Below, in pieces: positions 23,979 to 30,974 of a stretch of 64,000 nucleotides of DNA. Position numbers and translations under genes: made by a program. Source of the DNA: a virus. The notes beneath the pieces are model-generated. The model did no database searches, had not been told where the DNA came from, and saw only the letters and a program-made list of their open reading frames with translations. Location: positions 234,834 to 298,833 of the IMG/VR virus record IMGVR_UViG_3300042350_004528. One strand, given 5' to 3'. Position 1 is the first letter of the stretch; each line of letters begins with the position of its first letter.

Positions 23979-26063
23979 ATGGCACAAAAAGTATCATATA
24001 CAGGGGTTTTCTTGGACAAGGATTCAAGAGCCGTATTAGAAAAAGAGTTCAAATCGCAGGTTCCTGATGGATGGGAGTGGATTGCGCATCATATGACCAT
24101 AACTTTAGGGGAAATGGTTGATAAATCGGAATTGGGTAAACAAGTTGCCCTTAATATAGTTTCATTTGGTAAAGATGATAAAGTCATGGCAATTGGTGTC
24201 AAGGGTTACCCTAGTAAAAATGAAAAACCGCACATTACTTTAGCCGTTAATCGCGCTGAGGGTGGTAAACCTTATATGAGTAATTTAATTAAGGAATGGG
24301 TACCATACTCGATCGGTGCCATATTAACTGGTGTTGTCAGTGAATACCCGCCACAATCTAAAGAAACACTTAATGAAGCTTATGATATTAAATCATTACC
24401 GTTCTATAACGATGTTATCAATAAAAACGGTAAAATATATCAGGTTGGTGGGGCTGTTAGAGATTTGTATCTGGGTAAACAATCTAAAGACCTTGACATC
24501 GTTATTAGTGGAATACCAGCTAAGGAACTCGAAGATGTGTTGAAAAAATATGGTAAAGTTGATATGGTTGGTGCGTCATTTGGTGTTATTAAGTTCACAC
24601 CACCAGATGGTGAAGAAATTGATATTGCAATACCAAGAACTGAAAAGAAGAGTGGTGTTGGTTATCAGGGTTTTGATGTGTCGGCTGATCACACTCTCCC
24701 TATCGAAAAGGATCTTGAGAGAAGAGATTTCACAATAAATTCAATCGCTAAAGATAGTGATGGGAATGTTATTGATCCATTCGGTGGGTTAAAGGATCTT
24801 GATTCGAAGGTTATCAAATTAACAAACCCTAAGGCTTTTTCAGATGACCCATTAAGGATGTTAAGGGCGATTCAATTTGCGTCTAGGTTTGGTTTTAAAA
24901 TAGATGAGGAAACGTTTGATGCTATTAAAAAGAATGCGATGACTATTGACGAAATATCAAAAGAGAGAATATTGATAGAGTTTGATAAAATCGTAAACAA
25001 AGGTAATCCCAGAGTCGGAGCTGAGTTATTAGTTTCAAGTGGATTGTACAGGGGCATATTCGGTACCGAGTTTGATGGTGATTTTGAACCGTTTGACCAA
25101 GTAACTAGGAACAGTGAGTTCGCTTACTGGTTGATCCAATCGTTCACCGAACAACCAGACCAATACTATAAGAATATAATGAAAGGTGACATCGATACGG
25201 CTAGAGAGATATCAGCTTTGGCTTATATGTATAACAACTTACCTGGTAACGACAAAGCAAAACAAAGATTTGTTTATTTTAATATAAATAAGATATCACC
25301 ACAGATGTTTAATAGTAATTTCGTGAGAAGTATATTGAGTGATGTTATCAATGACTTTGATTCTCAAAAATACCCAGCTGGTTATTCGGATTTAAAAGTC
25401 AATGGTAATGATTTAATGGCAATGGGTTTAAAAGGTAAAGCTGTTGGTGATATGTTAAATAAATTAATCTCTGCAATATATTCTGATAAAATTGAAAATA
25501 CAAAGAATGGTTTGTTGGGTTTTGTTGAGAGGAATAAGGATATGTTAAATGAATCTGTTGGTGGTACAAATAAGAATAGAGTTGTGTTTTATGATTTTGA
25601 TGGTACTTTAATGGATAGTCCACTTCCTGACACAGGTAAACAAATCTATAAAGAAAAAACTGGTAATGTATACCCACATCAAGGTTGGTGGGGTCGTGCT
25701 GAGAGTTTGGATTTAAATGTCTTCGACATAAAAACAAATCCAGATGTTGAGGCTAAATTTAGAGCTGACTCATCGGATCCAAATACGCATGTTGTTTTAT
25801 TAACCAATAGGTTGTCAAAACTTGAGGAACCAATTAAAAAAGTTCTTGACAAACATAATATGGTATTCGATTTTTATTCTTTTAAAAATGATGGTCGTGA
25901 AAAGGGTGAACGTGTTTTGGATATTTTAGCCAAAGTATATCCGAATACGAATGAAATTGAATTTTATGATGACGATGAGCGACACATTCAAAATGTAAGA
26001 GATAATTTAATCGACACCGATTACGATTTCAAGGTGAATCAAGTTATTGATGGTAGATTATAA
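23979..26063 (+). CDS. Three-domain tRNA-end enzyme: 2H phosphoesterase, CCA-adding enzyme, HAD phosphatase
   Basis: 694 residues. Residues 1-~115 hold two HxT motifs, HHMTITL (H38) and KPHITLAV (H85), of 2H phosphoesterases that open 2',3'-cyclic phosphates. Residues ~145-510 are a class II tRNA nucleotidyltransferase: YQVGGAVRDLYLG (157-162), KDLDIVISG (D171, D173), ERRDFTINSIA (247-256), DPLRMLRAIQFASRFGF. Residues ~533-694 are a HAD domain: VVFYDFDGTLMD (539-543), LLTNRLSK and EFYDDDERH, like the 'Swiss army knife RNA repair' HADs. The order suggests one enzyme that removes damaged 3' phosphates and rebuilds CCA. It is a lone + strand gene with its own promoter and terminator. Confidence 0.88.
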   Translation: MAQKVSYTGVFLDKDSRAVLEKEFKSQVPDGWEWIAHHMTITLGEMVDKSELGKQVALNIVSFGKDDKVMAIGVKGYPSKNEKPHITLAVNRAEGGKPYMSNLIKEWVPYSIGAILTGVVSEYPPQSKETLNEAYDIKSLPFYNDVINKNGKIYQVGGAVRDLYLGKQSKDLDIVISGIPAKELEDVLKKYGKVDMVGASFGVIKFTPPDGEEIDIAIPRTEKKSGVGYQGFDVSADHTLPIEKDLERRDFTINSIAKDSDGNVIDPFGGLKDLDSKVIKLTNPKAFSDDPLRMLRAIQFASRFGFKIDEETFDAIKKNAMTIDEISKERILIEFDKIVNKGNPRVGAELLVSSGLYRGIFGTEFDGDFEPFDQVTRNSEFAYWLIQSFTEQPDQYYKNIMKGDIDTAREISALAYMYNNLPGNDKAKQRFVYFNINKISPQMFNSNFVRSILSDVINDFDSQKYPAGYSDLKVNGNDLMAMGLKGKAVGDMLNKLISAIYSDKIENTKNGLLGFVERNKDMLNESVGGTNKNRVVFYDFDGTLMDSPLPDTGKQIYKEKTGNVYPHQGWWGRAESLDLNVFDIKTNPDVEAKFRADSSDPNTHVVLLTNRLSKLEEPIKKVLDKHNMVFDFYSFKNDGREKGERVLDILAKVYPNTNEIEFYDDDERHIQNVRDNLIDTDYDFKVNQVIDGRL

Positions 26064-26067
26064 AAAA

Positions 26068-26097
26068 AGCCGAGAATATTCTCGGCTCTTTATTTTT
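26068..26097 (+). terminator. Bidirectional rho-independent terminator
   Basis: Stem AGCCGAGAAT/ATTCTCGGCT flanked by A7 and T-rich tracts between convergent genes. Confidence 0.85.
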
Positions 26098-26120
26098 AGA
26101 TCTGAATCTATCTATCGAAA

Positions 26121-26729
26121 TTAAACTATATCTGTTGATTCTAGCAAAGTGTAACTAAATTTGTTACCGTGTATTTTTGATGCTTTTCTACATATCTGCA
26201 TAAAAATATCGAAATCAATAACTCTTTTAAAAACCTGACACCCCTCAGACCAATTTTCAACCCAAGTTGAATCTCGACCAGCTTTGTGTATATTGATACC
26301 AAACATACCAGTATCTGTTACTGTTTCTTGAAAAGTTAAATCTCTATTAGCATCTCTGTAAACCGTAACATTGCCATTTCTTTGGCATAATGCGGAATAC
26401 TTTCCTTGATGTAAATCGATAGACCAAACACTTCTATATTGGCCTGGAACTAATCTAGCAACCCCTTTGTTATTGTGAAATTCCATAACGCCCTTCTTAC
26501 CAGGATCAGTTGTTGCATTCCAGCAGTAGAATTTCCAAGTGCCAGTTTCGTCTTTGTATGATATTGTCAAACAATCATCAAACACATTTGTTACTTTGTC
26601 AGCAACAGATGGTGTGTTTAACCTAACACCAACTATGTTGACATCATACGTTTTATTTTTATCATCGTTAAACCAAACATAATTTTTTGATTTAACAGCC
26701 CTCTCAATTTGTTCTCTCGTATAACACAT
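26121..26729 (-). CDS. L,D-transpeptidase-like (YkuD-type) protein
   Basis: 202 residues. FGINIHKAGRDSTWVENWSEGCQVF has the H...S-x-G-C layout of the YkuD active site (catalytic Cys). Two bases from the tail-collar gene and close to the endolysin, so a cell-wall role in lysis or entry is likely. No signal peptide. Confidence 0.6.
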   Translation of the reverse strand: MCYTREQIERAVKSKNYVWFNDDKNKTYDVNIVGVRLNTPSVADKVTNVFDDCLTISYKDETGTWKFYCWNATTDPGKKGVMEFHNNKGVARLVPGQYRSVWSIDLHQGKYSALCQRNGNVTVYRDANRDLTFQETVTDTGMFGINIHKAGRDSTWVENWSEGCQVFKRVIDFDIFMQICRKASKIHGNKFSYTLLESTDIV

Positions 26730-26731
26730 AT

Positions 26732-27022
26732 TTAATCTCTAGTTGGGAAAATACCCTGAAGGGCGATGCATGTTTCCATGTACGGTTTACCTTGGTAAAT
26801 ATCACCAATATTTAACTGAACCAAATTACCGTGTTCATCTTTTGGTCTTAAATCTGGTAACGCAAATGTCGTAACACCATCGCCACCATAATATGTACCC
26901 AATAGAGCAAATAATGCTGTGTTTTGTGAAATTGATAATAATTGTCCGTGGCAGAAAGCCCAACCACGTGGTGCAAATGGGAATCCAAATTGTTGAATTT
27001 GCCCTAAAAATTGTTCATCCAT
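26732..27022 (-). CDS. Phage tail-collar domain protein
   Basis: 96 residues: QFGFPFAPRGWAFCHGQLLSISQNTALFALLGTYYGGDGVTTFALPDLR is the phage tail collar (microcystin-dependent protein) motif. Usually a tail-fibre component that binds receptor or assembles the fibre. A second copy is next to it. Confidence 0.88.
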   Translation of the reverse strand: MDEQFLGQIQQFGFPFAPRGWAFCHGQLLSISQNTALFALLGTYYGGDGVTTFALPDLRPKDEHGNLVQLNIGDIYQGKPYMETCIALQGIFPTRD

Positions 27023-27053
27023 ATTTAATTTTTTTTATTTAATTTTATTTATT

Positions 27054-27344
27054 TTAAAATTTAGCATCTGCGATAAGTTTTTTTCGGTATAATGGTGTGG
27101 TTAACTTACTCTCATTAACATATTCACCGATTATTGCTATGTAATAAAGTGGTAACCCCATTGCCATAGCTTGGCTATTAAAGTCTGGTAAAGAAAAATT
27201 TTGCGCACTATCACCACCATAAGTATTTCCAATCACAGCGTACAACGCTTTACTTGATGGTTCCGCACGTGAACCATCACACGGGGCCCAGATCATTGGG
27301 TTTGGGGTGTAAGCAAACTGTCTTATTTCTCCAATTGTTATCAT
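27054..27344 (-). CDS. Phage tail-collar domain protein (second copy)
   Basis: 96 residues with the same collar pattern: IRQFAYTPNPMIWAPCDGS, LYAVIGNTYGGDSAQNFSLPDF. Paralogue of the next gene. Its start overlaps the endolysin stop by 4 bp, so these structural and lysis genes are one transcript. Confidence 0.85.
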   Translation of the reverse strand: MITIGEIRQFAYTPNPMIWAPCDGSRAEPSSKALYAVIGNTYGGDSAQNFSLPDFNSQAMAMGLPLYYIAIIGEYVNESKLTTPLYRKKLIADAKF

Positions 27345-28078
27345 TGTAATAAGTTATTAAATTTTTTGAAATATTTTAGTCTATCATCTAAACCATTTGT
27401 TCCACCATTAACTCTTTTTGTTACTGAAATAACAGTTGCATCGTCAGCTCCTCTATCACAGATAGTCCATAGTTTATTGCTATTAAAAAAATATGCCGCA
27501 GACATCATTGGGTATTTTGTTGCAACCAAATCTGGATTGGCGACACAATCTTCACCGCAGAACTTAGAAAATTTACCATAATTTGCCCTACCAGTTAATT
27601 GTATATAACCTCTTCCTTTAAATCTTACACCATCACCTGGTTGTGTGTTACCAAGATCTTTTCTACCCTCATATGCAGCACCTGACGCAAATTCAACAAC
27701 CCATTTAAAGTTACCAGATTCGTGTGCACATTGCGCTAAAAAGTGAGCTAATCTTAAATTAGTTGTTATATTAAATTTTGCGGCTGTATCTGGTATCTGA
27801 GCTAAAACGTTATCTGGTATTTGTCCTTTTAATTTATCAAGATTTAAACCAGAGTTGTTTGAAATAACTGTTTCAGTTTTTTTAGGTTCTGGAAACATTT
27901 TACCCCAGGTTATATCACCCACAATACCATCATCAAGTAATCCATTGGCTTTCTGCCATGCTTTCACAGCGGCCTCAGTTTTTGGGCCAAAAGTCCCAAG
28001 TGCTTTACCAGCATCTACACCCAAAAAGTTCTGTAATTTTTTTACATCTTCACCTTTTGATCCAATCTTTAACAACAT
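27341..28078 (-). CDS. Endolysin: peptidoglycan-binding domain plus GH19 lysozyme
   Basis: 245 residues. Residues 1-65 are a PG_binding_1 domain (GSKGEDVKKLQNFLGV, FGPKTEAAVKAWQKANGL, DGIVGDITWG). From ~90 a glycoside hydrolase 19 domain: NLRLAHFLAQCAHESGNFKWVVE with the catalytic Glu, then GVRFKGRGYIQLTGRANYGKF and a PDLVATKYPMMSAAYFF region. No signal peptide, so it needs a holin. Upstream is an ACTATTTATAA element, fitting late expression. Confidence 0.92.
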   Translation of the reverse strand: MLLKIGSKGEDVKKLQNFLGVDAGKALGTFGPKTEAAVKAWQKANGLLDDGIVGDITWGKMFPEPKKTETVISNNSGLNLDKLKGQIPDNVLAQIPDTAAKFNITTNLRLAHFLAQCAHESGNFKWVVEFASGAAYEGRKDLGNTQPGDGVRFKGRGYIQLTGRANYGKFSKFCGEDCVANPDLVATKYPMMSAAYFFNSNKLWTICDRGADDATVISVTKRVNGGTNGLDDRLKYFKKFNNLLQ

Positions 28079-28094
28079 ACTTCTTTATTTTATT

Positions 28095-28103
28095 ATAAAT
28101 AGT
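28095..28103 (-). promoter_or_regulatory. Candidate late-promoter element ACTATTTAT (endolysin)
   Basis: Minus-strand ATACTATTTATAA 17 bp before the endolysin ATG; shared with four other units. Confidence 0.5.
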
Positions 28104-28138
28104 ATGAGATAAATAAAAGTAATAAAAAATTAGATTTG

Positions 28139-28209
28139 AGCTGGTAGTTGGAATCGAACCAATCTCTATAAGTTTTGCAGACTTATTGCACTCCATGTAC
28201 ATTACCAGC
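28139..28209 (-). tRNA. tRNA-Cys(GCA)
   Basis: Acceptor GCTGGTA/TACCAGC, anticodon loop CTGCAAA, T-loop TTCGATT. Last tRNA of array A; its codon TGT is in the array leader ORF. Confidence 0.93.
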
Positions 28210-28216
28210 ATATTAG

Positions 28217-28287
28217 CACGGGTGGAAGGATTCGAACCTCCATCGCTGGTTTTGGAGACCAGCATTCTACCATTGAAATACACCCGT
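28217..28287 (-). tRNA. tRNA-Trp(CCA)
   Basis: Acceptor ACGGGTG/CACCCGT, anticodon loop CTCCAAA, normal T-arm. Its TGG codon is in the leader ORF. Confidence 0.93.
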
Positions 28288-28292
28288 ATATT

Positions 28293-28363
28293 GTGGACAC
28301 AGTGGGAATCGAACCCAAACGATCTCCTTGCAAGGGAGTCGACCTGCCTTCGGTATCTGGCCC
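28293..28363 (-). tRNA. tRNA-Ala(TGC), degenerate acceptor stem
   Basis: Anticodon arm ACTCC-CTTGCAA-GGAGA and T-loop TTCGATT are tRNA-like, giving TGC (Ala). The 3' acceptor strand TGTGTCC finds no proper 5' partner (GGGCCAG pairs at about half the positions), and the D-arm is odd. It may be edited, repaired or dead. The leader peptide contains five Ala codons. Confidence 0.55.
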
Positions 28364-28369
28364 ATATGG

Positions 28370-28453
28370 CGGAGAGCGGAGTACTCGAAACTCATACCCG
28401 AAAGTACCACTCGCTTAGCAGGCGGTGACAGCACCCTGGCTGTGTCACTCTCC
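28370..28453 (-). tRNA. tRNA-Ser(GCT), CCA encoded
   Basis: Acceptor GGAGAG/CTCTCC, discriminator G and encoded CCA, class II variable arm, anticodon loop CTGCTAA. Reads AGT/AGC; the array leader uses AGT for its sensor Ser. Confidence 0.88.
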
Positions 28454-28459
28454 ATTTGT

Positions 28460-28533
28460 CGGGAAAGCTGGATTCGAACCAGCGATCTCTCGCGTCCAAG
28501 GCGAGCGAGGATGACCTGACTCCTCCATTTCCC
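28460..28533 (-). tRNA. tRNA-Pro(TGG), unusual loop
   Basis: Acceptor GGGAAA/TTTCCC, anticodon stem CTCGC/GCGAG, loop CTTGGAC giving TGG. Pro tRNAs normally have G37; this has A37, so identity is less certain than for the neighbouring Pro tRNA. Confidence 0.7.
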
Positions 28534-28539
28534 GTTTTG

Positions 28540-28611
28540 TAGGGTAGACAGGGTTCGAACCTGCGACCCCGTGCTCCCAAAGCACGTGCGCTACCAACTG
28601 CGCTACTACCC
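28540..28611 (-). tRNA. tRNA-Pro(TGG)
   Basis: Acceptor GGGTAG with pairing 3' CTACCC, anticodon stem CGTGC/GCACG, loop TTTGGGA. Four Pro codons are in the leader ORF. Confidence 0.9.
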
Positions 28612-28619
28612 TATGTTTG

Positions 28620-28705
28620 TCGGAGTGGAGGGATTCGAACCCCCTGAGTTTCCAATGTGCCAGATTTACAGTCTGGTGCCCATCCGCCGTCTGAGCAGCA
28701 CTCCG
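28620..28705 (-). tRNA. tRNA-Tyr(GTA)
   Basis: Acceptor CGGAGTG/CACTCCG, class II variable arm, anticodon loop CTGTAAA. First tRNA of array A after the attenuator; two TAT codons are in the leader. Confidence 0.93.
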
Positions 28706-28722
28706 AAATGATATAAAACAAA

Positions 28723-28749
28723 AAACCCTGAGATTTTGTCCCAGGGCTT
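28723..28749 (-). terminator. Rho-independent terminator inside attenuator A
   Basis: 11-bp stem with two G-U pairs, loop CAAAA, followed by T6; located between the leader ORF and tRNA-Tyr. Confidence 0.88.
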
Positions 28750-28811
28750 CTACTATTTTATATAATTAGTTTCCAAAAAAAATCGTTAACTAAAAGACAA
28801 TAGAAGCCCTG
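28723..28811 (-). promoter_or_regulatory. Attenuator of tRNA array A (Tyr-Pro-Pro-Ser-Ala-Trp-Cys)
   Basis: Three segments on the minus strand. A (28811-28801) CAGGGCTTCTA lies in codons 25-28 of the leader ORF. B (28752-28742) TAGAAGCCCTG is its perfect 11-bp complement. The terminator stem is AAGCCCTGGGA/TCTCAGGGTTT (28749-28739 with 28733-28723) plus a T run. B therefore pairs either with A (antiterminator) or with the terminator 3' arm. The sensor codons lie just upstream of A. Confidence 0.85.
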
Positions 28812-28884
28812 TTCCAGCTGGATATGCTGGAGCTGCTGGACAACTATACGGCCATGCCACGATATTTTTGTTCAAATTTTTCAT
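28786..28884 (-). CDS. Leader peptide of tRNA array A (32 aa)
   Basis: The ATG at 28884 opens a 32-codon frame. Residues 9-23 read VAWPYSCPAAPAYPA: Trp, Pro, Tyr, Ser, Cys and Ala are exactly the amino acids of the seven tRNAs downstream (Tyr, Pro, Pro, Ser, Ala, Trp, Cys). Ser is encoded by AGT, the codon read by the array's Ser(GCT). Codons 25-28 contain the antiterminator arm. The ORF lies between promoter (28924-28931) and terminator. By analogy with trp/his leaders it is a stalling sensor, not a functional protein. Confidence 0.85.
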   Translation of the reverse strand: MKNLNKNIVAWPYSCPAAPAYPAGTGLLLSFS

Positions 28885-28893
28885 TTTGTCTTT

Positions 28894-28902
28894 ATAAATA
28901 GT
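28894..28902 (-). promoter_or_regulatory. ACTATTTAT element before leader A
   Basis: Minus-strand ACTATTTATAAAG ten bases before the leader ATG; same string as before late genes, so late transcription of this array is possible. Confidence 0.4.
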
Positions 28903-28923
28903 GTGTTCTTTTAAAAAGTGATA

Positions 28924-28931
28924 CAAATATA
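28924..28931 (-). promoter_or_regulatory. Promoter of tRNA array A
   Basis: Minus-strand TATATTTG with CTTG 20 bp upstream, ahead of the leader ORF, so transcripts must pass the attenuator. Confidence 0.7.
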
Positions 28932-28986
28932 AGCACAGTTTTTTAAATAAGCAAGTTTTTTTAAAAATTAATCATAAATTTCTGTT

Positions 28987-29029
28987 ATATCGGTCATGTG
29001 ATACAAATATATCGGTCATGTGATACAAA
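28987..29029. repeat. Tandem 21-bp direct repeat
   Basis: Unit ATATCGGTCATGTGATACAA plus A occurs twice (28987-29007, 29009-29029). The first copy contributes a CAAATATA box. It lies between tRNA-His and the array A promoter; an operator is possible. Confidence 0.7.
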
Positions 29030-29054
29030 CCAGGCGCTTACCACTCACAATTGG

Positions 29055-29129
29055 GGCGAACGATGAGGTTCGAACTCACGACCTCCTGAACCACAATCAG
29101 GCGCTCTAACCAACTGAGCTACGTCCGCC
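29055..29129 (-). tRNA. tRNA-His(GTG)
   Basis: Acceptor GCGGACG/CGTTCGC, encoded G-1 opposite discriminator C73, anticodon loop TTGTGGT. It directly follows the Thg1-like gene. Because G-1 is encoded, Thg1 is not needed simply to add it. A CAT codon sits in the array C leader. Confidence 0.93.
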
Positions 29130-29139
29130 ATGTAATCCC

Positions 29140-29982
29140 CTACCTGTTGGTGGGGATTAAGTTATTTAAATATTCTCTATTTTGAGTAAAGATTGGTGTT
29201 TCGACATCCAATTCCCAAGCGCTTCTGGTGTAAACATCCTTTGGATCAATCACAACCGTATCACGATTGACTTCCGCATTGGCACTTTTACGAACAAACG
29301 TCTTTTCAATTTTTCTGATTATACCACCACGTTTTTCTCTTGGTGAGTAATCATTCCAATTTGTACCAGCCTGAAATATCAATTCTTGCATACCATCGGT
29401 CTTAACCCCATGTAATTGTTTTGGTGAGTATAAACTCTGAGCGACCGATGAAATTGAATTTCTGGTCGCATCTTGTTGTCTCCAGATGAAATAATTCTCA
29501 ACCTCAACTTTTTGTGGGATTTGAAATACCCTGGCATCAAACATAGCCAATTTAGGTTCGCTGGCGTATCTTTTATCCGTCACAGACTTTCTCTCGATAA
29601 CATGTAGATTCTTAATATAACGATCCATTCTCAATTTATTAAAGATGGCTGTTGCCATTGAGGCTGAAACGCTCGCCATTTTCTGTAAGTTATTATCGAA
29701 CCAAGCTTGTGTGCCCTCATCTTCAAAATCGGTGATCAAAATTGAAATCTCATCTGATTGCACATACGCAAACTTAGCACCCATAATGTTTTTACATAGA
29801 TATGCCGCTGTCTCATCCATATCATCAATCAAATCCAAATCAAATGGCCTTCTCAAACCTTTTGTATAGGTGTGAAAAGCCTTACCATCAATTCTGATAA
29901 TGGTGTAACCTCTTCTTGGTAATGAAATACGAGTTCTATCCTCATAGTTCGATTTCATTCTGTCTCCTAATGCGTCTTTCAT
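29140..29982 (-). CDS. Thg1/TLP-family 3'-5' RNA polymerase (tRNA-His guanylyltransferase-like)
   Basis: 280 residues. RISLPRRGYTIIRIDGKAFHTYTKGLRRPFD is the Thg1 N-terminal metal-binding motif (first Asp in RIDGK), AYVQSDEISILI supplies the second acidic site, and DARVFQIP, RQQDATRNSISSVAQ complete the family pattern. Thg1 adds G-1 to tRNA-His; bacterial and phage Thg1-like proteins repair 5'-truncated tRNAs by templated 3'-5' addition. The gene lies 10 bp from tRNA-His, which already encodes G-1, favouring a repair role. Confidence 0.9.
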   Translation of the reverse strand: MKDALGDRMKSNYEDRTRISLPRRGYTIIRIDGKAFHTYTKGLRRPFDLDLIDDMDETAAYLCKNIMGAKFAYVQSDEISILITDFEDEGTQAWFDNNLQKMASVSASMATAIFNKLRMDRYIKNLHVIERKSVTDKRYASEPKLAMFDARVFQIPQKVEVENYFIWRQQDATRNSISSVAQSLYSPKQLHGVKTDGMQELIFQAGTNWNDYSPREKRGGIIRKIEKTFVRKSANAEVNRDTVVIDPKDVYTRSAWELDVETPIFTQNREYLNNLIPTNR

Positions 29983-30413
29983 TTTATTTCTTGGTTAATT
30001 TTATATTCTTCTTCTGTTGCTATTCTAATTGGTACGAACAGCGCATACCCATCATCATCCTCAAAATGGTTACAATCGTCTTCATAAGTCATATTAAACT
30101 TAGTTCGATTGTAGATGAACTTGTTTTGTTTGACATCCCATTTTGCTATGGTGGCTCTCCTATGATCACCCGCATAAAACTGACCGTCAACCAAATTTTT
30201 TTTCTGAATAGCCCCAGCGCCAATTAATTTTGGTACATAAAAGTTATTCCACTCATCAGTTTCAACTCGTGGTAATTCGGGTATATCATTAACACCAGCG
30301 AATGGTTTTAATGTCTCCCAATATTCACGAATACGTTGTTCCCTTTCAGCTTTTTCAATTTCTCGTTTAGCTTTCAGTTCAGCGAATATCATATCTTTAT
30401 CAATCTGTTCCAT
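29979..30413 (-). CDS. Hypothetical protein in the tRNA/Thg1 operon
   Basis: 144 residues, with a highly charged helical N-terminus ([20 protein letters not shown]) then a beta-rich part ending [19 protein letters not shown] overlap with the Thg1-like gene, and 15 bp after tRNA-Ser. Not recognised. Confidence 0.55.
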   Translation of the reverse strand: MEQIDKDMIFAELKAKREIEKAEREQRIREYWETLKPFAGVNDIPELPRVETDEWNNFYVPKLIGAGAIQKKNLVDGQFYAGDHRRATIAKWDVKQNKFIYNRTKFNMTYEDDCNHFEDDDGYALFVPIRIATEEEYKINQEIK

Positions 30414-30427
30414 AACAAATCATTTTG

Positions 30428-30512
30428 CGGAGAGGGAGGGATTCGAACCCCCGTTACCTTTCGGTAAAACGGTTTTCAAGACCGCCGCGATCAACCGCTC
30501 TGCCACCTCTCC
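30428..30512 (-). tRNA. tRNA-Ser(TGA)
   Basis: Acceptor GGAGAGG/CCTCTCC, class II variable arm, loop CTTGAAA. Reads TCN; the array C leader uses TCA and TCG for its Ser residues. Confidence 0.93.
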
Positions 30513-30521
30513 AATATTTCA

Positions 30522-30529
30522 CAAATATA
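30522..30529 (-). promoter_or_regulatory. Internal promoter before tRNA-Ser
   Basis: Minus-strand TATATTTG with CTTG 20 bp upstream, between tRNA-Ile and tRNA-Ser. It would drive Ser, the 29979 gene, Thg1 and tRNA-His without the attenuator. Confidence 0.6.
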
Positions 30530-30564
30530 AGAATAAAAATGTTAATTAACAAGTTTATTTTTGG

Positions 30565-30638
30565 TAGGCATGGTAGGACTCGAACCTACGACCTTCTGCG
30601 TATCAGACAGACGCTCTAACCAACTGAGCTACATGCCT
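30565..30638 (-). tRNA. tRNA-Ile(GAT), CCA encoded
   Basis: Acceptor AGGCATG/CATGCCT, loop CTGATAC, encoded CCA. Its ATT/ATC codons occur four times in the leader. Confidence 0.93.
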
Positions 30639-30645
30639 ATATTTG

Positions 30646-30719
30646 TACACCCTGATGGATTCGAACCACCGACCCCCTGCATGTAAGGCAGGTGCTCTAA
30701 CCAACTGAGCTAAGGATGC
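30646..30719 (-). tRNA. tRNA-Val(TAC)
   Basis: Acceptor GCATCCT/AGGGTGT with G-U pairs, loop CTTACAT. GTT and GTG are in the leader. Confidence 0.92.
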
Positions 30720-30725
30720 AAATTG

Positions 30726-30799
30726 TGACCCCATCGGGACTCGAACCCGAAACCTTCGCATTAAAAGTGCGAAGCTCTAACCAATTGAGCTACGAGGTC
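30726..30799 (-). tRNA. tRNA-Lys(TTT)
   Basis: Acceptor GACCTCG/TGGGGTC, loop CTTTTAA. First tRNA after attenuator C; AAA/AAG occur in the leader. Confidence 0.92.
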
Positions 30800-30811
30800 A
30801 TATAAAACAAA

Positions 30812-30836
30812 AAACCCAGGTGGTTTACCTGGGTTT
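30812..30836 (-). terminator. Rho-independent terminator inside attenuator C
   Basis: Stem AAACCCAGGT/ACCTGGGTTT, five-base loop, T run; between leader ORF and tRNA-Lys. Confidence 0.9.
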
Positions 30837-30891
30837 TCTTTTCTAACTCTATGTTCTTTAGTTTAACATAAATTAGGCAATACTAACCCAG
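30812..30891 (-). promoter_or_regulatory. Attenuator of tRNA array C (Lys-Val-Ile-Ser ... His)
   Basis: Antiterminator arm CTGGGTT (30891-30885) in codons 20-22 of the leader pairs perfectly over 7 bp with AACCCAG (30835-30829), the 5' arm of the terminator. Same order as the other three attenuators, with a shorter antiterminator. Confidence 0.75.
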
Positions 30892-30949
30892 CCCAGTTTT
30901 TCACCGAGATATGTTTAATTGACTTAATAATGTTAACCATTGTGTTCAT
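30863..30949 (-). CDS. Leader peptide of tRNA array C (28 aa)
   Basis: The ATG at 30949 opens a 28-codon frame. Residues 5-17 read VNIIKSIKHISVK. The operon encodes tRNAs Lys, Val, Ile, Ser and, after two protein genes, His: all five amino acids appear. Ser codons are TCA and TCG, matching Ser(TGA) rather than Ser(GCT). The antiterminator arm is in codons 20-22. Interpreted as an attenuator leader. Confidence 0.83.
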   Translation of the reverse strand: MNTMVNIIKSIKHISVKNWAGLVLPNLC

Positions 30950-30974
30950 TTTACTGATTTTTAAATATATAGTG

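Noticed and set aside
25399-25737. 112-codon ORF antisense to the 2H-CCA-HAD gene
   Set aside because: Biased Tyr/His/Leu composition typical of the complement of an AT-rich gene; no start signals.
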